A DNA stretch of 64,000 nucleotides from Paludibacterium denitrificans. Its GTDB lineage: Bacteria > Pseudomonadota > Gammaproteobacteria > Burkholderiales > Chromobacteriaceae. The notes beneath the pieces were generated by a model. It was not told where the DNA came from. It saw only the letters and a list, made by a program, of their open reading frames with translations, and ran no database searches. Each line of letters opens with the position of its first letter. Positions within the stretch are counted from its first letter, which is position 1. Made by a program: the position numbers and the translations under genes. This document shows, piece by piece, positions 20,867 to 30,642 of this stretch. The DNA is taken from NCBI RefSeq assembly GCF_009707705.1, contig NZ_WLYX01000001.1:496001-560000 (forward strand), written 5' to 3'.

Positions 20867-22743
20867 GCCGTATCCACAAGCTCCCCGACCATCTGGTCAA
20901 CCAGATCGCCTGCTACGAAGTGGTGGAACGCCCAGCGTCCGCCCTCAAGGAAATGCTGGAAAACAGCCCGGACGCTGGCGCCAACAAGATCAGCGTCGAT
21001 CTGGCCCGTGGCGGCATCAAGCTGATCCGTGTTACCGACAACGGCCGCGGCATTGCGGTAGACGATCTGGCACTGGCGCTGGACCGGCACGCCACCAGCA
21101 AGATCAGCTCGCTGGATGATCTGGAACAGGTCGGCACCCTCGGCTTTCGTGGCGAGGGATTGGCGAGTATTGCCTCGGTTTCGCGGCTGACGTTGGTCAG
21201 TCTTACCGGAGGCCGACAGTCACGCCCATCAGGTGATCGCCATCGATGGCACGCTACATCCGGTGGAACCGGCGGCGCATGCTCCGGGCACCAGCGTGGA
21301 AGTGGTCGACATCTACTTCAATACCCCGGCACGGCGGAAGTTTCTCAAGAGCGAAAATACCGAATACGCGCATTGCGAAGCGGTCTTTGAACGCATTGCG
21401 CTGGCGCACCCGCAGGTGGAGTTCCTGTTACGTCACAACGGCAAGGTGATCTGGCGCTTGCCGGTGCAGACGTTGGCCGAACGGGTTGGCGCGCTATTGG
21501 GCAAGGATTTCGTCGCCGCAGCACTGCCGGTGGAAACCAGCGCCGGTCAGCTCAGCCTGACCGGTTTTATCGCCAGCCCGACCTACTCCAAAGCCAGCCG
21601 TGATGCGCAGTACTTTTACGTCAACGGCCGCTTTGTGCGCGACAAGACCGCCCAACACGCCTTGCGCCAGGCCTATCGCGATGTCCTGCATCATGATCGC
21701 TTTCCGGTGTATGCGCTGTTCCTGACCATGGACCCGGCTGGCGTGGACGTCAACGTCCACCCCACCAAGATCGAAGTGCGGTTCCGCGAATCGCAAGCCA
21801 TTCACCAGTTTCTGTTTCACAGCATTAACAAGGCTCTGGCGGCAACCACAGCCGGTGCCGCACCGGCGGTAACGTTGGCTGAAAGCTCGGCCGAAGCCCT
21901 GACCGCCGCGACAGAATCGCGCACGCACCCAACGCCTCAGTCCGGGCAAACGCCAGTACAGCCGGTCATCTACCAGCAGCAAAGCATTCCATTGCACGTC
22001 GCACGCGAGGCAGTGCAAGGCTATGACACGCTGTTTGCTTAGCGTACGTCAGGACGAACGGCAACGTTCGGCCAACCTTGCCAGCGCCGCGGTGCAATAC
22101 AGTCTTAAGCCTTGCCGTTGTCTGGCGCGGCTGAATCAGCCTGGCATGACCGCGAAGACATTCCGCCACTGGGCTTTGCCGTGGCACAGCTGCACGGCGT
22201 GTATATTCTCAGCCAGTGCGACGATGGCCTGATCGTGGTTGATATGCACGCGGCGCACGAACGCATCGTCTATGAACGACTGAAAACTGCGCTGGAAGCT
22301 GACGCCATTCCCATGCAGCCGCTGCTGCTACCGGTGTCTTTTGCTGCCGACCGCATGGAAGTGGCCACAGCACATGAGCACGGCGAAGACATGAAACGTC
22401 TTGGGGTCGAGCTGGCGCCGTTATCGCCCACCCAGATCGCCGTGCGCGGCGTGCCGGTGTGGCTGAAAGATGGTGATCCGGTCGAGCTGGCACGGGCCGT
22501 GCTAAAAGACGTACGCGAATTTGGCCTGAGCCGGGTGCTGACCGAACGCCGTAATGAACTGCTGGCCACCATGGCCTGCCACGGCGCGGTACGCGCCAAC
22601 CGTCAGCTAACGTTGGCCGAAATGAACGCCTTGCTGCGCGACATGGAAGCCACCGAACGCTCCGGCCAATGTAACCACGGCCGCCCGACCGGACGCGCCT
22701 CAGCATGAAAGATCTGGATAACCTGTTCATGCGTGGTCGCTGA
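20863..22743 (+). CDS. mutL: DNA mismatch repair protein MutL (several frame breaks)
   Basis: About 627 residues. The GHKL ATPase domain has [11 protein letters not shown] and [16 protein letters not shown]; the C-terminal dimerisation domain has [16 protein letters not shown] and ends [10 protein letters not shown]. Breaks: near 21210 (CCGG for CCAGGG), 22027-22033 (GCTTAGC for GCCGGC), 22104-22109 (CTTAAG for CCGG) and near 22690 (CCGG for CCTGG). The almost invariant start AAGEVVERP is read ACYEVVERP and ENSLDAG is read ENSPDAG, again at a GCCGGC and a CCTGG. It couples mismatch recognition by MutS to strand cutting. Three GTTGGCCGAA words lie inside. Confidence 0.95.
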
Positions 22744-23191
22744 TTACCCCCCTGCCAAGAGGCGGCTGACAGAATAAGCCGGTCGGCCTCCTCACTCATC
22801 CCACACCTATCGTCACTACCCACTCCAGACGTTCACCTGCCACGCGAACACTCCCGCCAGAAACACGACATGGTTATCGCAGCCATCTCCTTATTTCGCG
22901 CCTGACCAGGCAACCTCTGCCCGCTCCCAGCCAATCCTTGCCTTGACCGCAGGAATTTGCATATCAAATATTAACTATCGATAAAAACAGAAGTAAGCAA
23001 TAGCCACAAAAAATACTTGACTCCCGCCCCGCTCAATCTATAACAGAAAACGTAAACAGATTACACATGTGTTTAACTAACATCCATTAGGAATCCGTTG
23101 AACACCGGCTGTTTACCAGTAACGCTTGGCATGCTGTCGACGTGCGGTGTACCGGGCAACACTCCAAATACACGTTTTCTGGAGATTCCTC
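22744..23191. other. gene-free region upstream of the secreted-protein cluster
   Basis: About 450 bases with no supported gene. It is noticeably lower in GC towards the right and carries the promoter described separately. No GTTGGCCGAA word occurs from here until 27616. Confidence 0.5.
23017..23044 (+). promoter_or_regulatory. sigma-70-type promoter for the secreted-protein cluster
   Basis: TTGACT (23017-23022) and TATAAC (23039-23044) are separated by 16 bases, close to the consensus, and lie about 150 bases ahead of the first small secreted-protein gene. The long leader could hold further regulation; no operator is recognised. Confidence 0.6.
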
Positions 23192-23485
23192 ATGAAACGC
23201 AATCTGATCGCTGTCGCTGTTTTGTCTTTGGCTTCCACCGGCGCCTTCGCCTACGGGACCACCACCTCTAGCTCGAGCGATGCAGGTGGCTTGGCTTACG
23301 CCACCTCTGGCGGCACCGCCATGGCTTATGCCACCTCCACCCAAGGGGCCATTTCCAGCCCCTTCAATGTCAGCACTGGCGTAACGGCTACCCAAACCAC
23401 CGCTTCGTGGGGCAATGGTGGCGCTATCGCTTAACGCGGTGGCACGGCCAACTCGAGCTTCACCTTCCCGAGCTGGCACCACTGA
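23192..23485 (+). CDS. small secreted Gly/Ser/Thr/Ala-rich protein, copy 1 (apparent internal stop)
   Basis: 97 residues as framed. The signal peptide MKRNLIAVAVLSLASTGAFA is followed by a low-complexity mature part with the repeated elements GGTA and YATS, then SSPFNVSTGVTATQTTASWG, and the C-terminal signature FTFPSWHH. TAA at 23430 sits in GCTTAACGC, probably a miscall of a GCCGGC-type site, because the reading frame resumes in phase and ends with the family signature. First of four tandem paralogues (next at 23556, 23955, 24366). Function unknown; an exported repeat or surface protein is inferred. Confidence 0.65.
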
Positions 23486-23555
23486 TCTTTTAGTCCCCAA
23501 AGCCAAGACAGCCTCTGCCTTTGGCCTGACAGATACCGCTTATCGGAGATTCATC

Positions 23556-23836
23556 ATGAAACGTAAATTGATCGCCATCGCCCTGCTTTCGCTGGCCTCC
23601 ACCGGTGCATTTGCCGCCACCACCAGCAGCACCAGTGCAGCCGGTGGTACGCCTTGTCCATCGGGCAAGCCGCTGCATTTGCCACCTCCAGCCAGGCAGC
23701 CATTGCCAGCCCGTACCTCATCGGCACCAACGTCACCGCAACGCAAACCGTTTCCACCTTGGGTACGGGTTATGCCGAAGCAGGCAGCGGTGGTTCGGCT
23801 TATTCCAGCCTGACCCTGCCGAGCTGGCACCACTGA
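23556..23836 (+). CDS. small secreted Gly/Ser/Thr/Ala-rich protein, copy 2 (one frame break)
   Basis: The signal peptide MKRKLIAIALLSLASTGAFA is nearly identical to that of copies 1 and 3. One base is lost near 23652 (ACGCC for ACGGCC). Repaired, the mature part reads AAFATSSQAAIASPYLIGTN, VTATQTVSTLGTGYAEAGSG and ends SLTLPSWHH, about 94 residues. The purine-rich site CGGAGA and the sequence before ATG resemble those of the other copies, so each gene has its own translation start. No cysteines and few charges. Family not recognised. Confidence 0.65.
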
Positions 23837-23954
23837 GCAGCGCAAACGTGGTGCGGCAACTCCGCACCACGCGTCATGACCTGAACCACTTCTGGAGCCA
23901 GCACGGGGCCAATCCCATGGCTGCAGGAAGAGCAATCATCTTTGGAGATTCACC

Positions 23955-24245
23955 ATGAAACGCAAACTGATCGCCATCGCCGTATTCGCCCTTGCTTCTA
24001 CCGGGGCATTTGCTTAAGCACCACCAGCAGCTACAGTGAAGCTCGGCGGCACGGCTGCCGCGCAGTCGGCTGGCACCGCTGCCGCATTTGCCACCTCCAG
24101 CCAGGCTGCTTTGTCCAGCCCGTTTGCCACCGCTACCAGCGTTACCGCCAAGCAGACAGCTGTCACCTTCGGTACGGGTGATGCCATGGCAGTGAGCGGT
24201 GGCACCGCATTCGCTACCTTCACCAAGCCGTCCTGGTTCCACTAA
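23955..24245 (+). CDS. small secreted Gly/Ser/Thr/Ala-rich protein, copy 3 (two frame breaks)
   Basis: The signal peptide MKRKLIAIAVFALASTGAFA is followed by two breaks at sites that should read GCCGGC: 24012-24019 (GCTTAAGC) and near 24034 (GCTCGGC). Repaired, the mature part begins GTTSSYSEAGGTAAAQSAG and continues AAFATSSQAALSSPFATATS, VTAKQTAVTFGTGDAMAVSG, ending TKPSWFH. The motif order is the same as in copies 1 and 2, about 95 residues. Both GCCGGC sites fall in Ala-Gly codons, which explains why this cluster is so heavily broken. Confidence 0.65.
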
Positions 24246-24365
24246 CCCGACGGTAGCCATGTGCGTGCACAGCGTGTGCGGCATGGTGGCAATGCAAAAG
24301 GTCCGCCAGTGCCCCCGCACTGGTGGACCTCACTAACAAGCAGCTTGGCTTTCCGGAGATTACCC

Positions 24366-24885
24366 ATGAAACGCAAGTTCATTACCACCCTGCTGCTGTC
24401 GCTGATGTCAGCAGGTGCCTTTGCCGGGACATTCAGCGCTACCTCGACCGGTGGAACGGCCTATGCCTCATCGTCAGGCACCGGCGCCGCTTTGGCGCTC
24501 TCTCATCAGAATGCACTGAGTGTCGTGGTATCGACGCCCTTTGGCAGCACGTCGGTCACCAAAGCCAACTCGACCCAGCTGGCTAAAACCTCGGGCGATG
24601 CCCAAGCGGGAGCCACCGGAAGCGCTGGTGCCATAAGTGGAACCACCACTATCTCCAACCCGGCCACTGCCGCGCAGAGTACCGGTACAGCCGCGACGAC
24701 CTCGTCTGGTTTGGGGGCCGCCCTTGCCAGCACCAGCCAGCGTTCCAGCGCATTGAGCAAGTCGCTGGCTCCAGTGCTTTAGCATTGTCGTGACACAAGC
24801 CTCCAGCAACCAGTTGGCAGGCACCATCGGTAATGGCACGGCCGTTTCCAGCGGCGGCGCCAGCGCCGGGGCCGTCAGCCCGTAA
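24366..24885 (+). CDS. larger secreted Ser/Thr/Ala/Gly-rich protein, diverged copy 4 (frame break)
   Basis: The signal peptide MKRKFITTLLLSLMSAGAFA is followed by about 150 residues of Ser/Thr/Ala/Gly-rich sequence with GGTAYASSSGTGAALALS and repeated AATTSSGLGAALAST-like blocks. As read, the frame stops at 24781 inside GCTTTAGC. Reading that as GCCGGC lets it continue through IVVTQASSNQLAGTIGNG to ...SAGAVSP, stop 24883-24885. It lacks the PSW[HF]H C-terminus of copies 1-3, so it is a relative or partner rather than a plain repeat. Composition resembles extended beta-solenoid or amyloid-like surface proteins; that is only an impression. Confidence 0.55.
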
Positions 24886-24980
24886 CGAACGGGTGACTTA
24901 CCGCTCGCTGTGTGATCGAAACAAAAACCATGGGCCACTGGCCATTGTGGTCAGTGCGCCCATCAGGGGAGATTCGCCAA

Positions 24981-25659
24981 ATGAAACGCCGTCCATTGAA
25001 TTCCGTACTGCCGATTGCCGCCTGCCTGATGGTGTCTTCCATGGCTTGGGCGGCTGATCAGACTATTGATACCGGAGTGGATTACCGTGGTACCTATACG
25101 GTGAAAAGTGCCCCTAGCATTCAGGCTCCATCACTGACCACCACCTTGTCCGATACCTGCATGGGGTCCACTTCGTTCGGGCTTTCTTTCATCGGTTTCG
25201 GTGCCACCGGTGCCACTACCATGGTCGATCAGGCCTGCGTCAAACGGCTGGATGCCCGCGAATTCCGCGCCATGGGATTGAACGATGTTGCCCGGCACTG
25301 ATGTGCCAGAGTGATGCCAACCGCCGCGCCGTGGAGGCAACCGGACATGCGTGCCCGGGCACACCCGCTCCGGTAGCACAAGCGCTTAAGCTGAAGCCAC
25401 ACCACCGCTCAGCAGCAAAGAAAGCAGCCGCACGCCAATGGCCAAAACTGGCGGAACACAACCAGCGGCCACGGACACTGCCACCAGAACCAGCGTGCAA
25501 CCCGAAGTCACCCAATCGGCGCATCTGACCACACCTGTCAACACAGCGGGCAAACACGCGTCTGATCTTGACGAATCGGGCCAGAAAGTCGCCGCCGCAG
25601 GCCCCAGCCGCCCCTCCAGCACGGTATTGCTGACTGGCACGAACAGCCCGCAGAAATGA
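24981..25659 (+). CDS. exported protein of unknown function in the secreted-protein cluster (two frame breaks)
   Basis: About 226 residues once repaired. The signal peptide is MKRRPLNSVLPIAACLMVSSMAWA. The mature domain has two paired cysteine regions, SLTTTLSDTCMGSTSFGLSF and DQACVKRLDAREFRAMGLND, then ALMCQSDANRRAVEATGHAC, followed by a Pro/Thr/Ser/Ala-rich tail ending VLLTGTNSPQK. Breaks are near 25290 (CCGG for CCTGG) and at 25383-25390 (GCTTAAGC for GCCGGC). The Cys-DACVKRL-x-AR-x-x-xAMG-x-x-x-A-x-x-x-C arrangement recurs in uncharacterised proteobacterial exported proteins as far as I remember, but no function is known to me. The same MKR start and orientation tie it to copies 1-4. Confidence 0.6.
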
Positions 25660-25782
25660 TGGCATGAGTGTTCATGTCAGACAGGGCGGGATGGGTGACG
25701 TGCAGGCATAGGTTATGGCAACAGCAGTTGCCATGGCGCGCTCGTCCATCCCGTTGATGCGGGCAAGAAAACGGCAGGGGGC

Positions 25783-26295
25783 ATGATGAAAACGATGATG
25801 ATCACGGGCCGGCCAGTGCGCTAATGAGCATGTCCACGTTGGCGCAGCAAAACCTGCTGTCGATACAGCAAGGCGTGTTGTCGCTGGAGCCGCCGGGGCA
25901 CAGCATTTTCCTGTCTCTGGAACCACCAGGGCATGCAGTGGGAATACCACAAAACGATAAGCTGTTTCCTATTGAAGCGCGACGCTGCCTGTTTGGTTTT
26001 GCCCCGCTGGACATCGGCATGCCTTCCTCCACCATCGCTGAATGGACGTCAAATCCCGGGCACCATGCTGGGCAACGAGCGGTTAAGCCGCGTGGACGAC
26101 AACAGCAGTTCAGCTTCCGCGTCGTCGTTGACCCGCCTGTGGAGCCATGGCAACGGCAACCTGACGGAAATCACGCAGGAAACCACCATCACCCGCAACG
26201 GTAAAACCTATCGTCACTCTTCGCAGCGCTGGCTGCGTAATGCGGCGCCGTCGTTCAGCAGTCCGGAATGGCATTATTTCTATTACTGCCGATAA
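25783..26295 (+). CDS. exported protein with duplicated SLEPPGH motif (two frame breaks)
   Basis: It starts at ATG 25783 or 25786 after AGGGGG. Reading GGCCGGCC near 25807 as GGCCTGGCC (CCTGG) gives a signal peptide, MKTMMITGLASALMSMSTLA, then QQNLLSIQQGVLSLEPPGHS with the motif repeated as FLSLEPPGHAVG. A second break near 26035 (GCTGAATGG for GCCGGGAATGG) leads to NERLSRVDDNSSSASASSLT, TEITQETTITRNGKTYRHSS and the aromatic end SPEWHYFYYCR. About 171 residues, no family recognised. It is the last gene of the cluster, 130 bases before sbcB. Confidence 0.5.
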
Positions 26296-26425
26296 CAATG
26301 GCGCACAGATGACACGCGCCACCGGTCCGGCGTCCGCCCCGACAACGGGCTGACACCGGGCAGACGCCTGTTTCCCCTTCGGCCAAGTTGGGTAGAATGC
26401 AAGCTTGCATTTTCCCGAAGCCACC

Positions 26426-27800
26426 ATGTCCCATACTTTCTTCTGGCACGATTACGAAACCTTCGGCGCCGTGCCACGCCGGGGATCGCCCCAGCCAGTT
26501 TGCTTAAGCATCCGCACCGATGCCGAACTGAACGAAATTGGCGAACCGGTAATGCTTTATTGCCGTCCCGCGCCCGATTATCTGCCCGCGCCGGAAGCCT
26601 GCCTGATCACCGGCATTACCCCGCAACATTGTTTGCAGCATGGCGTGGCCGAGCATGAGTTTGCCGGAGTGATCGAGCGCGAACTGGCCACGCCCGGTAC
26701 CGTTGGCGTGGGCTATAACTCCATCCGCTTCGATGACGAAGTGACGCGCTTTTTGTTCTGGCGCAACCTGATCGACCCGTATGCGCGCGAGTGGCAAAAC
26801 CAGTGCGGACGCTGGGATATTCTGGATCTGGTACGGGCAACTTATGCCTTGCGCCCGCAGGGTATTCATTGGCCGCAGCACGAAGATGGCCGCACCAGCT
26901 TCAAGCTGGAACACCTGAGTGCCGCCAATGGTCTCGCGCATGAAGCCGCGCACGATGCCTTGTCCGATGTGCGCGCCACCATTGCCTTGGCACGGCTGAT
27001 CCGGCAACACCAGCCCAAGCTGTTTGATTTTTATCTGTCGCTGCGCAAGAAAGATGCCGTCAAGGTGCAACTATCGGTACACGACCCGCGTCCGGTATTG
27101 CACATTTCCGGCATGTACGGGGCGGAGCGAGGCAATCTGGCCATCGTCTGGCCGCTGGCGGCGCACCCCACCAACAACAACGAAATCATCGTCTGGGATC
27201 TGGCGCACGACCCGGCCGAACTGATGGGACTGGGGCCGGAAGCAATACGCCTGCGCCTGTTCAGCCGCGCTGACGAGATGCCCGATGGCCTCACCCGTTT
27301 GCCGATCAAGACCATCCACATCAACAAGTCGCCGTTTGTGGTCAGCAACTTGAAAGTACTGTCGCCGGAACAGGCGACGCGCTGGGGCGTGGACATGGCT
27401 CGCGTACTGCGTCATGCCGAGCACGCCCGGTCATTGCCCGACCTGACACCCGTCTGGCGTGGCGTGTTCCAGCGCGAACCGGCGGCAGCGCCGGACGTGG
27501 ACGAAAACCTGTACGGTGGTTTTGTTTCCAATAGCGATCGCAAAGTGCTGGCGCGCTTACGCCAGCTGCCCGCCGCCCAGCTTTGCGGTGAAATGCCGTT
27601 TTTTGAAGATGCACAGTTGGCCGAATTGCTGTTCCGCTATCGTGCCCGCAATTTTCCGGACAGCCTGTCGGGCGAGGAACAGCAGCGCTGGCAGGCATGG
27701 TGCAAGGCCAAGCTGCTGGATGGAGCCATCGCTAAGCCGCACCCGCCGCGCCTGTCTGGATGAAATCGCCGCCCTGCGCGCCACGGCGGACAGCTCTTAA
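26426..27800 (+). CDS. sbcB: exodeoxyribonuclease I (three miscalled sites)
   Basis: About 457 residues. The DEDD exonuclease signature is visible: HDYETFG near residue 8 and the exo III motif around AHDALSDVRATIALARL, followed by the SH3-like and helical C-terminal domains. It degrades single-stranded DNA 3' to 5'. Near 26490-26509 two errors (GGGG for GGG, then GCTTAAGC for GCCGGC) cancel and hide the expected DRPSQFAGIRTD. A third, near 27731 (GCTAAGC for GCCGGC), shifts the end, which should read RACLDEIAALRATADSS, stop 27798-27800. Confidence 0.93.
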
Positions 27801-27857
27801 CAACAGGCCATCCTCGATAGCGTGCAAAGCTACGTGAATGACATTGCCTGAGCGGCG

Positions 27858-27885
27858 TTCGGCCAACCTTGCAAGGTTGGCCGAA
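27858..27885. repeat. perfect inverted pair of GTTGGCCGAA between sbcB and miaA
   Basis: TTCGGCCAACCTTGCAAGG and its mirror form a perfect 14-bp palindrome (TTCGGCCAACCTTG / CAAGGTTGGCCGAA). Both halves are exact copies of the window-wide word, extended to AAGGTTGGCCGAA. It lies 57 bases after the sbcB stop and 17 before miaA. It can form a strong cruciform or RNA hairpin, but no T-run follows. Confidence 0.9.
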
Positions 27886-27902
27886 ATGCTACAATGCGCG
27901 CC

Positions 27903-28900
27903 ATGATGCCCACACCACCCGACCTGACCGAACACCCTTCTGCCATCCTGTTGATGGGCCCCACCGCCTCCGGCAAGACCGGCCTCGCGCTGGAGCTGGC
28001 GCGCCGCTTTCCCGTGGAGATCATCAGCGTGGATTCCGCGCTGGTCTATCAGGGCATGGATATCGGCACCGCCAAGCCGAGCGCGGACGAACGGGCCGTC
28101 TGCCCGCACCACCTGATCGACCTGATCACCCCGCTGGAGGTCTACTCGGCCGCGCAATTTCATGCCGATGCCAACCGGCTGATTCACGCCATCAACGCGC
28201 GCGGCCATCTGCCGCTGTTGGTGGGCGGCACCATGCTCTACTACAAGGCACTGCTGGAGGGCCTGTCGGACCTGCCATCGGCCGATCCGGCGCTGCGGGC
28301 GCAACTGGATGAACAGGCACAACAGCACGGCTGGCCCGCCATGCATGCCAGGTTGGCCGAACTGGACCCGGACACCGCTGCCCGCCTGAACCCCAACGAT
28401 TCACAACGCATCCACCGCGCGCTGGAAGTCTGCCTGCTGGCAGGCGAACCCATGTCGCGACTGGTGGCACGTGGCAAAGAAGCCGCGGCCAACTTCCGTT
28501 TTCTGCCGTTAGCGCTGGTGCCTGCCGAACGGCGCTGGCTGCATGAACGTATTGCCCAGCGCTTTGAGCTGATGCTGGAACAGGGTTTTCTGGATGAAGT
28601 TTCCGCCTTGCGCCAGCGCTATCCGGCACTCACTACCGACCTGCCCTCAATGCGCTGCGTTGGCTACCGCCAAGCCCGGGATTATCAGGACGGGCTTTGC
28701 GACTACCCGGCATTTGTCGAAAAAGGCATCGCCGCGACGCGCCAGCTGGCCAAACGGCAACTCACCGGATGCGCAGTCTGCCCATCGTGCCGGTCAATGC
28801 GCAGCAACCGCAACTGGCCACCACGCTGTGTCAGGCGGTGGAAGCCTTCCGGCAACACCAGCCATTGCCGCCATCATTACCGTATAGCGGCCAGTATTAA
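27903..28900 (+). CDS. miaA: tRNA dimethylallyltransferase (one frame break)
   Basis: About 332 residues. The P-loop [14 protein letters not shown] lies near residue 17, followed by [25 protein letters not shown] and [21 protein letters not shown], all MiaA signatures. The enzyme adds dimethylallyl to A37 of tRNAs reading U-starting codons. The C-terminus shifts near 28767 (CCGG for CCTGG; expected [15 protein letters not shown]) and ends SLPYSGQY at 28900. An exact GTTGGCCGAA (28352) lies within. The start at 27903 follows the palindromic pair. Confidence 0.94.
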
Positions 28901-28916
28901 GCCATACGCCATCATG

Positions 28917-28943
28917 ACAAAGGCCCGCCGAAGCGGGCCTTGT
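28917..28943. terminator. terminator-like hairpin between miaA and ridA-like gene
   Basis: AAGGCCCGC CGAA GCGGGCCTT forms a strong stem between two convergent genes. Weak A/T tracts flank it on both sides, so it may serve both. Confidence 0.75.
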
Positions 28944-28964
28944 TCGTGGCACAGCAAGCTGTAA

Positions 28965-29314
28965 TCAGCGCACGGCCACCAGCTTGATTTCCACTTTCCA
29001 TTCCGGATTAGCTAGTTCGGCTTTTACCGTGGCACGGGCCGGAACGTTGCCAGCCTAAGACCGCGGGCATCCCATGCCTGATTCATGGCGTCGTAGTCGT
29101 CCATGTCGGCCGAGGAAAATGGTGACATCAACGATCTTGCTCTTGTCCGAATCCAGTTCGGCCAACAGCGTGTCGATTTGTGCCAGCACATTGGCGGTCT
29201 GCGCCCGGGCGTCGTCCATGGTGTTTTCCGGTACCTGCCCGGCCGGAAAATCAGCCCATTGCTCACCACGGCTTCGGCCAGACGGGCTCCCTGTTTGTGA
29301 CGGTAAATGCTCAT
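28965..29314 (-). CDS. RidA/YjgF/UK114-family protein (several frame breaks)
   Basis: About 116 residues, starting MSIYRHKQGARLAEAVVSNG. Repaired at 29249 (CCGG for CCTGG), near 29116 and around 29056-29070, it reads LIFLAGQVPENT, ANVLAQIDTLLAELDSDKSK, VDVTIFLADMDDYDAMNQAW, VPAGNVPARATV and ends KLVAVR. This is the RidA fold with the conserved arginine in the C-terminal VPARATV. Family members deaminate reactive enamine/imine intermediates. It contains one GTTGGCCGAA (29157). It is not co-directional with miaA. Confidence 0.85.
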
Positions 29315-29378
29315 AACGATTCTCCTGTTGAGGCAAGCGATAACAGCGCGATTCTACCGGCAATCCTGCGCACCCAGC

Positions 29379-29400
29379 AAAAAGCCCGCACAGGGCGGGC
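29379..29400 (-). terminator. terminator after the desaturase gene
   Basis: On the minus strand GCCCGCC CTGT GCGGGC is followed by five T. It lies 25 bases beyond the desaturase stop. Confidence 0.8.
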
Positions 29401-29424
29401 TGGAAACATCAGGTTAAACAAGCC

Positions 29425-30642
29425 TTAGGCGATGGCAACCAGCTTCAGGCTACGGGCAAACTGCTGCAAGGCGGTGATGCCGCTGGCTTCGGCACGACGG
29501 CACCAGTCCTGCAACTCCTTGAGCAGTTGTTCGCGGCTGAGCGACGAACGTTCCCACAGGCGAGTCAGTTCTTGGCGCATCGAGTACACCGTATCCAGCA
29601 CCTTGCTTTGCGCCAGCAGGGCCGCCAGCTGTTCACGCTCCACTTCCGGCGTGTCCTTGGCATCCTGCTTGAGCCAGATTTTCATCTGACGCTTGATGTT
29701 GAGGTTATGCAGTTCCGGCAGCGAAATCTTTTCCAGCTCGCTACGGTAAACGTCTTTCAGCTCACGGGCATAACGCGCGGCAATGGCATAACGGTTGGCA
29801 ATAATCGCCTGGACATGTTCCAGATCCAGCTGCGGACGGCTGGCGTCTTCGGCCAACTTGGGCGCCACGCGCAGCACCTTGGCCAACCCCAGCGTTTCCA
29901 TGATACGGATATACATCCAGCCGATGTCGAACTCGTACCATTTGTAAGAGAACTTGGCCGAGGTGCCAAAGGTGTGGTGATTGTTGTGCAGCTCTTCGCC
30001 GCCAATGAGGATGCCCCACGGAATCAGGTTGGTGGACGCATCTTCGTTTTCAAAGTTGCGATACCCCCAGAAGTGGCCCACGCCGTTGACCACACCGGCG
30101 GCCCAGAACGGAATCCACACCATCTGTACCGCCCAAATGGTCAGGCCAATCGGGCCAAACAGCAGCAAATCCAGCGCCATGGTAATGAAAATGCCTTTGG
30201 CACTATGGCGGGTATAAACATTGCGTTCCAGCCAGTCATCCGGCGTTCCCCGACCAAATTTTTCGATCAGGTCCTTATCCTTGGCCGCGCCGCGATACAG
30301 CTCGGCACCTTGCCACAATACTTTTTTCAGGCCCAGCACCTGCGGGCTATGCGGGTCTTCCGGCGTTTCGCAACGCGCATGGTGTTTGCGGTGAATGGCG
30401 ACCCATTCCTTGGTCACCATACCCGTGGTCAGCCACAGCCACAGGCGGAAGAAATGATTGACGACCGGATGCAGATCCAGACCACGGTGAGTCTGACTGC
30501 GATGCAGAAAGATGGTAACTGACGCGATGGTGATGTGAGTCAGGATCAATGTTGCCACGATATAACCCCACCACGGGAGATCGAGTAAGCCGTTAAACCA
30601 TGCCATTAAGCGCTGCACCTCTACTAACAATAAAAAAGTCAT
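29425..30642 (-). CDS. membrane fatty-acyl desaturase (delta-9 type)
   Basis: About 405 residues, intact. Starting at MTFLLLVEVQ gives a hydrophobic N-terminus; an ATG at 30651 is an alternative. The three histidine boxes of acyl-CoA/lipid desaturases are present: HRSQTHR (~residue 50), HRKHH (~90) and HNNHH (~222), with four membrane segments. A long helical C-terminal extension (~260-405) is unusual compared with short desaturases but common in proteobacterial members. It introduces a double bond into acyl chains and so controls membrane fluidity. Divergent from the DUF945 gene. Confidence 0.88.
   Translation of the reverse strand: MTFLLLVEVQRLMAWFNGLLDLPWWGYIVATLILTHITIASVTIFLHRSQTHRGLDLHPVVNHFFRLWLWLTTGMVTKEWVAIHRKHHARCETPEDPHSPQVLGLKKVLWQGAELYRGAAKDKDLIEKFGRGTPDDWLERNVYTRHSAKGIFITMALDLLLFGPIGLTIWAVQMVWIPFWAAGVVNGVGHFWGYRNFENEDASTNLIPWGILIGGEELHNNHHTFGTSAKFSYKWYEFDIGWMYIRIMETLGLAKVLRVAPKLAEDASRPQLDLEHVQAIIANRYAIAARYARELKDVYRSELEKISLPELHNLNIKRQMKIWLKQDAKDTPEVEREQLAALLAQSKVLDTVYSMRQELTRLWERSSLSREQLLKELQDWCRRAEASGITALQQFARSLKLVAIA

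Noticed and set aside
16838..27885. GTTGGCCGAA as a REP/BIME-type intergenic repeat or transposon end
   Set aside because: Most copies are single, inside genes and in frame, with no larger repeated unit around them and no transposase nearby.
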